Shown here: positions 7,692 through 13,512 of the stretch, piece by piece
Numbering within the stretch: position 1 is the stretch's first letter
Layout: each line of letters opens with the position of its first letter
Assembly (NCBI GenBank): GCA_009924965.1
Contig: RFQN01000015.1
Location: forward strand, 1 to 14,220
DNA: 14,220 nt
Reading direction: 5' to 3'
Source of the DNA: Verrucomicrobiota bacterium
Lineage (GTDB): Bacteria > Verrucomicrobiota > Verrucomicrobiia > Opitutales > UBA953
The notes under the pieces: model-generated
Seen by the model: the letters and a program-made list of their open reading frames with translations, nothing else
Told to the model about the DNA's origin: nothing
Databases searched by the model: none
Translations under genes and position numbers: made by a program

Positions 7692-8001
7692 GAGGACGGT
7701 GGATTTTGCCCGACACCATGAGGCCTATACCCGGCGAGTCGGTTGGGTGGTCGGTCCGCTCCTGTTGGCGCAACTCGCCGGACATGGCTGGCAGGCGCTC
7801 TGTGGGGACGGTTGGGGTCCCCTCGTTATAGTTTCAGTTACTTGGGGGCTAACCGCAGGGTGGTCGGTGCCTTGTCACCGTCGATTGCAGCAGGAAGGGC
7901 CTGCGTCCTCGGCTTTACCTGACCTGATCCGCTCGCATGCCTGGCGGACGGTGCTGTGGACGGCCTTGGCCGCATGGGCGCTCTACACGGCAGTGGGTTG
8001 A
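7672..8001 (+). CDS. Small membrane protein fragment, probably 5'-truncated
   Basis: This is a 109-residue reading from ATG 7672; GTG 7699, with AGAGG upstream, would give 100 residues. The segment from DFARHHEAYTRR onward contains three hydrophobic stretches (VGWVVGPLLLAQLAG, PLVIVSVTWGLTAGW and TVLWTALAAWALY) and a VPCHRRL motif. It resembles the C-terminal part of small multi-pass proteins of unknown function that I recall as about 150 residues, with an extra N-terminal membrane helix before the FxxYHxxHTRR-like segment. That helix is absent: the first codons (7672-7698) are antisense to the sulfatase coding body and are unlikely to be native. The gene ends 32 bases before the Nramp transporter and may be read with it. 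It is probably a remnant; the family match is from memory and moderate. Confidence 0.55.
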   Translation: MPRSSAKRTVDFARHHEAYTRRVGWVVGPLLLAQLAGHGWQALCGDGWGPLVIVSVTWGLTAGWSVPCHRRLQQEGPASSALPDLIRSHAWRTVLWTALAAWALYTAVG

Positions 8002-8033
8002 CAGGGCGTTCCGCTTAGGGATGCTCGACGCTG

Positions 8034-9308
8034 ATGAGAACAGGCGAACCGAACCCAGCCCGTACAGCCTCCCGCTGGGCGGCTTTTCGGCGTTTCTTGG
8101 GGTTCGTCGGTCCGGGTTTCCTCGTCTCGGTCGGCTATATGGATCCGGGCAACTGGGCGACCGACTTGGCGGGTGGCTCGCAGTTCGGCTACGCCCTCTT
8201 GTGGGTCATCCTGTTGTCCAACCTGATGGCGATCCTGTTCCAGCACCTCTGCGTGCGCTTGAACGTCGCGACCGGGCTCGACCTCGCGCAGGCCTGCCGC
8301 GCCCGCTATTCGCCGGCGGTCTCCAAGTTTCTCTGGTTCTCGGCCCAGGTTGGCATCGTGGCCTGTGACCTCGCAGAGTTGTTAGGCTCGGCCATCGCGC
8401 TGCAGATCCTCTTCGGCATCCCGTTATTCTTCGGCGCGATCATCACGGCGTTGGACGTCCTGCTGTTGCTTGCTTTGACCCGCCTTGGCTATCGCTGGCT
8501 TGAAGCCCTCGTGGCGGTCTTGGTGCTCACCGTCGCTGCCTGCGTGGGTATCGAGCTTCTGCTCGCCAAGCCCGCCGTCGCGGAACTCGTACGCGGCTTC
8601 ATCCCGACGACGGCCGTGCTCACGCGTCCGGGCATGCTCTTCGTGGCCCTCGGCATCATCGGCGCGACGGTCATGCCGCATAACCTTTACCTCCATTCGT
8701 CGATCGTCGGTTCGCGCGACTTCGGCACCAACGAGAAGGCGCGTCGCGAAGCGCTGCGTTTCGCCACCTGGGATTCGACGCTCGCGCTCAGCCTCGCTTT
8801 CTTCGTCAACGCCGGCCTGCTCGTCCTGAGCGCCGCCGCGTTCCACGGCCGCCCGGAAGCCGTGACGGACATCCGCGAAGCCCACCGTCTGCTGGACGGC
8901 GTGCTCGGCACCACCTTCGCGGGCACGCTCTTCGCGGTCGCCTTGTTGGCGTCCGGACAGAACGCGACGATCACGGGCACCATGGCAGGGCAGATCGTAC
9001 TCGAAGGTTTCTTGCAGGTGAAAGGCGCCGGCTGGATCGTGCGCGTGGCGACGCGGCTGGCGGCGTTGGTGCCGGCCTTGCTGGTGATTGGCTTGGCGGG
9101 AGAGGGCAGGGTGGAGACCTTGCTGCTGTGGAGCCAGGTCATCCTCAGTTTGCAGCTCGGCTTCGCGTGCTGGCCCTTGGTGCGGATGACGGCTGATGCC
9201 GATTTAATGGGCGCTTTCGTCGCGCCGCGGTGGGTGTCCGTCCTCGGCTGGATCGCCACGGCCCTGGTCGTCGGTGCCAGCCTGTGGTTCGTGGCGAGCG
9301 CCTTCTGA
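8034..9308 (+). CDS. mntH: Nramp-family divalent metal transporter (MntH-like)
   Basis: This proton-coupled importer of Mn2+ (and Fe2+) acts in the inner membrane. The 424-residue protein is almost entirely hydrophobic segments, about 11, as in the family. The two discontinuous-helix signatures are intact: DPGN at residues 37-40 in TM1, and ATVMPHNLYLHS from Ala211 in TM6. The four metal-coordinating positions known from Nramp structures (Asp, Asn, Ala, Met) therefore correspond to Asp37, Asn40, Ala211 and Met214; the Met favours transition metals over Ca2+ and Mg2+. ATG 8034 has only a distant AGGG. The Rrf2 regulator starts 45 bases after its stop and may be co-transcribed. Manganese versus iron preference cannot be decided from sequence, and no MntR box is apparent upstream. 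Confidence 0.92.
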   Translation: MRTGEPNPARTASRWAAFRRFLGFVGPGFLVSVGYMDPGNWATDLAGGSQFGYALLWVILLSNLMAILFQHLCVRLNVATGLDLAQACRARYSPAVSKFLWFSAQVGIVACDLAELLGSAIALQILFGIPLFFGAIITALDVLLLLALTRLGYRWLEALVAVLVLTVAACVGIELLLAKPAVAELVRGFIPTTAVLTRPGMLFVALGIIGATVMPHNLYLHSSIVGSRDFGTNEKARREALRFATWDSTLALSLAFFVNAGLLVLSAAAFHGRPEAVTDIREAHRLLDGVLGTTFAGTLFAVALLASGQNATITGTMAGQIVLEGFLQVKGAGWIVRVATRLAALVPALLVIGLAGEGRVETLLLWSQVILSLQLGFACWPLVRMTADADLMGAFVAPRWVSVLGWIATALVVGASLWFVASAF

Positions 9309-9353
9309 TTATTGGTTTGAGCGGATTGGCGGATGCTTGTCTGATGGCGTTGG

Positions 9354-9902
9354 ATGAAGTTGTCCCGTAAAGGCGAGTATGCCCTCCGCGCCCTGATTTG
9401 CCTCGGGCTCGGGGAGGCCTTCGGCCGCCAGCGCCTCCAGGTCGCCGAAATCGCCTCATCGGACAACATCCCCGAGAAGTTTCTGGAGCAGATTATGAAC
9501 GACCTTCGCGACGGCGGTTTCGTCGAGGGACAACGTGGCCGTAACGGTGGCTATCGCCTCACGCGTCCGGCGGAGCAGATTTCCTTAGGTCAGATCATCC
9601 GGCACATCGAAGGACCTTTGGCGCCGGTGGCCTGCGCATCGCATACCGCTTACGAGCGTTGCTCCTGTCCTGACGAGGCGAACTGCGGCCTGCGGATGCT
9701 CATGCTCGACGTGCGTAATGCGATTGCGGATATCTTGGATCGGCAGACCTTGGGTGCGGTAGTCTTGGTCGCGCACCGCAAGTTCCTGAACTCGGGTCGC
9801 CGGCCGGCGTTTGCAGGTGGCACGGAAAACTTTGGCAACGAAGGGGCAGGTCGTTTGACGGATGGGTTGATCGCTAACCTACTCCCGGATTACTTTATCT
9901 GA
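9354..9902 (+). CDS. Rrf2-family transcriptional regulator with four-cysteine cluster
   Basis: Rrf2 proteins (IscR, NsrR, CymR, RirA) are dimeric winged-helix DNA-binding regulators that sense Fe-S clusters, NO or cysteine status. The 182-residue protein starts with the classic MKLSRKGEYALRAL helix. It has the recognition region PEKFLEQIMNDLRDGGFV (residues 40-57), the wing RGRNGGYRL (61-69) and the dimerisation helix (about 112-130). Cysteines at 94, 103, 105 and 111 lie in the loop where IscR binds its cluster, but the spacing (x8, x1, x5) differs from the C-x5-C-x5-C of IscR/NsrR. Residues from about 145 on form a Gly-rich tail longer than usual for the family. It sits between mntH and the porin/ABC importer, with the dyad-rich porin promoter directly downstream. 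Control of that uptake locus by sulfur or iron status is an inference. No Shine-Dalgarno is seen. Confidence 0.9.
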   Translation: MKLSRKGEYALRALICLGLGEAFGRQRLQVAEIASSDNIPEKFLEQIMNDLRDGGFVEGQRGRNGGYRLTRPAEQISLGQIIRHIEGPLAPVACASHTAYERCSCPDEANCGLRMLMLDVRNAIADILDRQTLGAVVLVAHRKFLNSGRRPAFAGGTENFGNEGAGRLTDGLIANLLPDYFI

Positions 9903-9978
9903 GCTCCAGGAGGGAATTAATCCCTTAGGCGGGCAGGGTGGAGGCACGTGTTTTTTATTAAGCCATTAATAATGAATG

Positions 9979-10005
9979 GTTTATATAAACATACCTTTTT
10001 GGTAT
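9979..10005. promoter_or_regulatory. Adjacent palindromes, candidate operator
   Basis: Two perfect dyads abut here: GTTTATATAAAC (12-base palindrome, 9979-9990) and ATACC-TTTTT-GGTAT (9991-10005). They lie just upstream of the candidate -35 element at 10013, a typical place for an activator or repressor site. The Rrf2 protein encoded next door is the natural candidate binder, but neither matches an Rrf2 consensus I can quote. Confidence 0.4.
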
Positions 10006-10012
10006 TCTTTTG

Positions 10013-10044
10013 TTGACCTAAATCATTTAATCATCAGTAATGAT
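10013..10044 (+). promoter_or_regulatory. Candidate sigma-70-like promoter of the porin gene
   Basis: TTGACC (10013-10018, 5 of 6 to the -35 consensus) and AGTAAT (10036-10041, 4 of 6 to the -10 consensus) are separated by 17 bases. The -10 element lies inside the perfect dyad ATCAT-CAGTA-ATGAT (10030-10044), so a protein bound there would block RNA polymerase. Transcription would start near 10048, giving a leader of about 40 bases without a clear ribosome binding site. Confidence 0.45.
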
Positions 10045-10086
10045 GTCACCTTAATTCAAGACGCCACTCCCTTTCTACCGAAGCCG

Positions 10087-11493
10087 ATGAAATCCACGTC
10101 CTCCCGCAAGTTCCTCCCGCTCACCGCCCTCGTGGCGTTCGCCTCGGTGGCCCCCGCTGCCGAGCTGACGCTTCAGGAACAGATCGACGCGCTCAAGGCC
10201 CGCCTCCAGGAGCTCGACTCCAAGGTGCGCCCCCTGCAGCGCGCCGAGACGACCGCCGGCGACAAGGGCTTCATCCTCGCCTCGCCCGACGCCGCCAACT
10301 CCCTGCGCGTCCGCGGCCTGATCCAAGCCGACTCCCGCTGGTTCTTCGACAAGAGCATCGAGAACGACGCCATTGTGCTCCGCCGCGCCCGCATCGGCCT
10401 GGAAGGCAAGTTCGGCAAGACGACCGACTACCAGGTCACCGGAGAGTTCGCTGGTTCAACCGCCACGATCTTGGACGCCAACGTCACCCTGAACTACTCG
10501 CCTGAAGTCCAGCTGAAGTTCGGCCGCTTCAAGACCCCCGTCGGTCTCGAGCAGCTCCAGTCCGACCCGGCTCTCCTCTTCGCCGAGCGCTCCGTGGTCT
10601 CCCAGCTCCTGCCCAACCGCGACCTCGGCGTGCAGGTCGGCGGCGATCTCTTCGACGCCCGCGTCAGCTACGCGGTCGGGGTGTTCAACGGCACGACCGA
10701 TGGCGGTAACAACACCTCCCAGACGGACACCAACGACGGCAAGAGCCTCGCGGCGCGCGTGACCTTCCAGCCTTGGGTGAAGGACAAGGAGAGCCTGCTC
10801 TCCGGCCTGACCTTCGGCCTCGGCGGCTCCTACGGCCTCGAAGATGCCAACGGCGCCCTCGCTACCGGCTTCAAGACCGACGGCCAGCAGACCTTCTACA
10901 GCTACCGCACCGCCGGTGCGACGGGCACCACGACGGCCGTCACCAGCAACGGCAAGGTCTGGCGCCTCACTCCCCAAGTTTCCTACTACCGTGGCTCGTT
11001 CGGCTTCATCGGCGAATACGTGACCTCCTCGAGCGACATCAAGGCCGTGAACACGACCACGTCGACCTCCGTCGTCAACTCGACCCAGACGGTGAACCTG
11101 AAGAACCACGCGTGGCAAATCCAGGCCAGCTATGTCCTGACGGGTGAGGAAGCCGGCTACAAGGGCGTGACGCCGGCGAATGATTTCGACCGCGCGGCCG
11201 GCACCTGGGGCGCCTTCGAAGTCGTCGGCCGTCTGTCCTCGATCAAGTTCGACGACCAGGCCTTCGCCGGGGCTTCGGCTAACTTCCAGATCGTCGACCC
11301 GGCCAAGTTCGCCCGCTCGGCCGATACGTTCGGCATCGGCCTCAACTGGTACCTGAGCAAGGTGGCCCGTCTGAGCTTCGACTACGAGTACACCCGCTTC
11401 CAGCAGGCCGCTGGCGCCTCCGCCCCAGCGGCGACTTCGGTCATCAGCAAGCCCGAGCGCGCGCTGCTCACCCGCTTCAGTCTGAACTTCTAA
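10087..11493 (+). CDS. OprO/OprP-like outer membrane porin
   Basis: This is an outer-membrane beta-barrel channel of the phosphate-selective porin O/P type, which in this setting probably lets small anions through. The 468-residue product has a signal peptide (residues 1-25, MKSTSSRKF then LPLTALVAFASVAPAA) and a short coiled-coil-like segment (about 28-48, LQEQIDALKARLQEL). A barrel with alternating strands follows, including the family-like block LKFGRFKTPVGLEQLQSDP at about 143-161, and the chain ends in LNF with a terminal aromatic residue. I chose ATG 10087 because a clean signal peptide begins there, although the frame is open to 9976. Third codon positions are almost all G or C, which suggests high expression. 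The binding-protein gene follows 29 bases later, so the two probably form one unit. The pore's substrate cannot be told from sequence. Confidence 0.88.
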   Translation: MKSTSSRKFLPLTALVAFASVAPAAELTLQEQIDALKARLQELDSKVRPLQRAETTAGDKGFILASPDAANSLRVRGLIQADSRWFFDKSIENDAIVLRRARIGLEGKFGKTTDYQVTGEFAGSTATILDANVTLNYSPEVQLKFGRFKTPVGLEQLQSDPALLFAERSVVSQLLPNRDLGVQVGGDLFDARVSYAVGVFNGTTDGGNNTSQTDTNDGKSLAARVTFQPWVKDKESLLSGLTFGLGGSYGLEDANGALATGFKTDGQQTFYSYRTAGATGTTTAVTSNGKVWRLTPQVSYYRGSFGFIGEYVTSSSDIKAVNTTTSTSVVNSTQTVNLKNHAWQIQASYVLTGEEAGYKGVTPANDFDRAAGTWGAFEVVGRLSSIKFDDQAFAGASANFQIVDPAKFARSADTFGIGLNWYLSKVARLSFDYEYTRFQQAAGASAPAATSVISKPERALLTRFSLNF

Positions 11494-11522
11494 TCGGTCA
11501 CCCTTTCCCTAACCTTACGACC

Positions 11523-12536
11523 ATGCGTCTGCTCGCCCTTGCCGTCCTACTCGCCGCCCCGTTTCTCGGGGCGGCCGAGGAGCAGCCGGTGACCCTCCGC
11601 GTCGGGTTCTTCCCGAACCTCACCCACTCGCCGGCCTTGGCCGCGCGTCAGCTCGAGCGCGAAGGCGCCGATTGGCACCTCGCGCACCTGCCGAAGGGTT
11701 CCAAGATCGAGTGGCGCTCGTTCAACGCCGGTCCCTCCGCCATGGAGGCCTTGTTGGCCGGCGCCGTCGACCTGACCTACGTCGGGCCTTCGCCTGTCAT
11801 CAACGCCCACGTGCGCACGAAGGGGAATGAGCTTCGCGTGTTGGCCCCGGTCGCCCGCGGCGGCAACGCCCTGGTCGTCCGCTCGGGTCTTGGCCTCAAG
11901 GTGCCCAAGGATTTTCTCGGTCGCCGTCTGGCGACCCCGCAGCTCGGCAACACGCAGGACATCGATGCCCGCGTCTGGTTGCGCGAAGGCGGCCTGACCG
12001 TGAAAGTAAACGGCGGCGACGCCCAGATCATCCCGGCGCAGAACGCGGAGCTCGTGCTCCTCTTCTCCCGTGGCGACGTGGACGCGGCTTGGACCGTCGA
12101 GCCTTGGGTCACGCGCCTCACGAGCGAGTTCGGCGGCGAGATCCTCTTTGAGAAGAAGGACGCAATCATCACCGTCCTCGCTTCCACGAAGTCCGCGCTC
12201 GCCAAGAACGGGAAGGGCATCGAGGCCTTTGTCCGCTCCCACTACGCCATGCGCGACAAGCTCCTCGCGGACCGCGCTTGGCATGAAAAGCTCGTCATCG
12301 CCGGCATCGGCGGCGAAACGCGCTCCACGCCGCCGAAGGCTTCGCTCATCGGTCCAGCCCTCGGTCGCGTGATCTTCGACGCCCGCGAAGACGACGCCGC
12401 CCGCAAGGCCCGCCTCACGGCTGCCTTCACCCAGGCGCTCAAGGACTCCAAGGATTCTGGCCTGCTCAACGGCGACGCCCCGATCGCTCCGCTGCTGGAG
12501 TCCCTCGTGGCTGACCCGGTACCTGCCGCCAAGTAA
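11523..12536 (+). CDS. ABC transporter periplasmic binding protein, SsuA/TauA/NMT1-like
   Basis: This is the periplasmic receptor of an ABC importer for a nitrate/sulfonate/taurine-type ligand. The 337-residue protein has a signal peptide (residues 1-18, LLALAVLLAAPFLGAA) without a lipobox cysteine, so it should be soluble. Family features are clear: RVGFFPNLTHSPAL (26-39), a segment with GPSAMEALLAGAVDLTYVGP (70-89, ligand-pocket region of the first lobe), LATPQLGNTQD (136-146, start of the second lobe) and a block with FSRGDVDAAWTVEPWVTRL (181-199). Length is normal. It follows the porin by 29 bases. The ATPase and permease genes come after a 174-base structured gap instead of immediately, unusual for this transporter class. 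I cannot separate sulfonate from taurine, nitrate or related ligands from the pocket residues. Confidence 0.88.
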   Translation: MRLLALAVLLAAPFLGAAEEQPVTLRVGFFPNLTHSPALAARQLEREGADWHLAHLPKGSKIEWRSFNAGPSAMEALLAGAVDLTYVGPSPVINAHVRTKGNELRVLAPVARGGNALVVRSGLGLKVPKDFLGRRLATPQLGNTQDIDARVWLREGGLTVKVNGGDAQIIPAQNAELVLLFSRGDVDAAWTVEPWVTRLTSEFGGEILFEKKDAIITVLASTKSALAKNGKGIEAFVRSHYAMRDKLLADRAWHEKLVIAGIGGETRSTPPKASLIGPALGRVIFDAREDDAARKARLTAAFTQALKDSKDSGLLNGDAPIAPLLESLVADPVPAAK

Positions 12537-12580
12537 GCCCCGCTAGGGGTAAACAATCCGCTGGGTGCATAGCCCTTGCC

Positions 12581-12619
12581 CAGGTCCCTACGATTGAGGA
12601 AACTCAGGCGTAGGGCCTG
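12581..12619 (+). ncRNA. GAAA-capped hairpin, candidate structured RNA element
   Basis: The arms pair over 15 base pairs: CAGG with CCTG, one bulged T, CCCTACG with CGTAGGG, a 2x2 internal loop (AT/GG), then TGAG-GAAA-CTCA with a GNRA-type tetraloop. This is far more ordered than chance would give in so short a gap. No T-run follows, so it is not a terminator. Likely roles are an mRNA-stabilising intercistronic hairpin protecting the binding-protein transcript, or part of a leader/regulatory RNA for the ATPase-permease genes. It matches no riboswitch class I recognise. Confidence 0.5.
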
Positions 12620-12645
12620 ATTATAGAAAGGGGAATGCCTTAATC
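12619..12645 (+). other. Second stem next to the GAAA hairpin
   Basis: GATT (12619-12622) can pair with AATC (12642-12645), and AAGG (12628-12631) with CCTT (12638-12641), enclosing GGAATG; five bases bulge on the 5' side. It is weaker than the preceding hairpin but directly continues it, and shares one base with it, so the two may be one folded unit. Confidence 0.3.
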
Positions 12646-12663
12646 CTGATAACTTAACTAAAC

Positions 12664-12692
12664 TTGACAACTTCAAGGCCGGAACTTGAAAT
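12664..12692 (+). promoter_or_regulatory. Candidate promoter with embedded operator, ABC ATPase-permease genes
   Basis: A perfect -35 hexamer TTGACA (12664-12669) is followed after 17 bases by TGAAAT (12687-12692, 4 of 6 to the -10 consensus). Between and over them lies a perfect inverted repeat TTCAAG-N7-CTTGAA (12672-12690), placed where a bound repressor would block polymerase. Transcription would begin near 12699, leaving a leader of about a dozen bases with no Shine-Dalgarno. The 5' arm could also pair with CTTGA at 12663-12667 in a read-through RNA. Confidence 0.5.
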
Positions 12693-12710
12693 AAATCCTC
12701 GGTTAGATCC

Positions 12711-13508
12711 ATGAGCAACCACCCTCACAAATCCATCGCCCCAGCGGCCTTGACCCTGCGCAACGTCACCAAGCGTTTCGAAGGCGCAGCAGGTCGCGTG
12801 ACGGCGTTGGAGGACATCACCTTGGACGTCAGGGAAGGGGAGTTCCTCGTGGTCGTGGGCCCCTCGGGTTGCGGTAAGTCGACCTTGTTGGGCTTGCTCG
12901 CTGGTTTGGAGCACACCGACGAAGGGGCCATCCAGCTCGGCGAGGAGCCTGTCCGCTCACCTGGCCGCGATCGGCTCGTGATGTTCCAGCAGGACGCGCT
13001 CTTCCCGTGGCTGAACGCCTTGGAGAACGTGCTCTTTGGCCTGCGGCTCAAGCCCGACCTCACCGATGCCGAACGCCTCGAGTCGGCCCGCTATTACCTG
13101 AACCTTGTCGGCCTCGGCAACAAGGAGAAGGCCCGTCCGCACGAGCTCTCCGGCGGCATGCGCCAGCGTGTGGCCTTGGCCCGCTCGCTCGCGCCCAACC
13201 CGCGCGTGCTGCTGATGGATGAGCCGTTCTCGGCCCTCGACGCCCTGACCCGCGAGCAGCTCTACGGCGACATCCAGGAGATCTTCACCAAGCGGAAGAA
13301 GACCATCGTCCTCGTGACCCACAACATCCGCGAGGCCGTCTGCCTCGGCGACCGCGTGGTCCTGTTTTCGCCTAACCCCGGCCGCGTCCAGCAGGTCTTC
13401 GACGTCAATCTCCCGCGCCCGCGCCGCATGAACGACCCCGCTTTGGCGAACCTCGCCGCGGAAGTCACCACGGCGCTCTCCTCCCACCTCACCGCGGACA
13501 AGCAGTAA
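12711..13508 (+). CDS. ABC transporter ATP-binding protein, SsuB/TauB-like
   Basis: This is the cytoplasmic ATPase that powers the nitrate/sulfonate/taurine-type importer. All motifs of a working ABC ATPase are present in the 265-residue protein: Walker A GPSGCGKST (50-58), the Q-loop with MFQQDALFPWL (91-101, typical of this subfamily), the signature LSGGMRQRVALARSL (146-160), Walker B RVLLMDEPF (165-173), the D-loop SALDALTR and the switch His204 in VTHNIREAV. The start ATG 12711 lies behind a candidate promoter and has no Shine-Dalgarno. The permease gene begins 4 bases after the stop, indicating translational coupling. Its partner binding protein is upstream across the structured gap. Family assignment is secure; substrate is inferred only. 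Confidence 0.93.
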   Translation: MSNHPHKSIAPAALTLRNVTKRFEGAAGRVTALEDITLDVREGEFLVVVGPSGCGKSTLLGLLAGLEHTDEGAIQLGEEPVRSPGRDRLVMFQQDALFPWLNALENVLFGLRLKPDLTDAERLESARYYLNLVGLGNKEKARPHELSGGMRQRVALARSLAPNPRVLLMDEPFSALDALTREQLYGDIQEIFTKRKKTIVLVTHNIREAVCLGDRVVLFSPNPGRVQQVFDVNLPRPRRMNDPALANLAAEVTTALSSHLTADKQ

Positions 13509-13512
13509 GGCC

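Larger units (their letters stand above)
9903..10086 (+). promoter_or_regulatory. AT-rich regulatory region upstream of the porin
   Basis: This 184-base gap is clearly more AT-rich than the rest of the window from about 9950 to 10060. It holds a series of dyads: AGGGA-ATTAA-TCCCT at 9911-9925, AAGCCATT-N7-AATGGTTT (one mismatch) at 9960-9982, the perfect palindrome GTTTATATAAAC at 9979-9990, ATACC-TTTTT-GGTAT at 9991-10005, and ATCAT-CAGTA-ATGAT at 10030-10044. A six-T run at 9951-9956 has no stem before it, so no terminator is called for the Rrf2 gene. The frame of the porin is open back to 9976, but this part reads as leader, not protein. Confidence 0.6.
12537..12710 (+). other. Structured intercistronic gap between binding protein and ATPase
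   Basis: These 174 non-coding bases hold, in order: a small CCCC-GCTA-GGGG stem (12538-12549); arms CTGGG (12561-12565) and CCCAG (12579-12583), which would compete with the next stem; a long hairpin (12581-12619); a second stem (12619-12645); and a candidate promoter with operator (12664-12692). No stem is followed by a T-run, so I see no intrinsic terminator, and some read-through from the porin/binding-protein unit is likely. Confidence 0.6.

Noticed and set aside
8687..9469. A 260-codon minus-strand frame opposite mntH and the start of the Rrf2 gene
   Set aside because: It overlaps two well-identified genes in antisense and shows Ser/Thr/Ala/Arg-rich shadow composition without any motif.
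9945..9960. T-run as a terminator for the Rrf2 gene
   Set aside because: No stable stem directly precedes the six T residues; CACGTG alone is too short.
9976..10086. A 37-codon N-terminal extension of the porin
   Set aside because: It would place a signal peptide internally and use the AT-rich promoter region as coding sequence; ATG 10087 begins a clean signal peptide.
12538..12549. CCCC-GCTA-GGGG as a terminator after the binding-protein gene
   Set aside because: The stem is only four base pairs and is followed by GTAAAC, not a T-run.
12581..12645. A known SAM, cobalamin, TPP or other riboswitch ahead of the ATPase gene
   Set aside because: None of the conserved core sequences of those classes that I know is present; only the secondary structure is striking.
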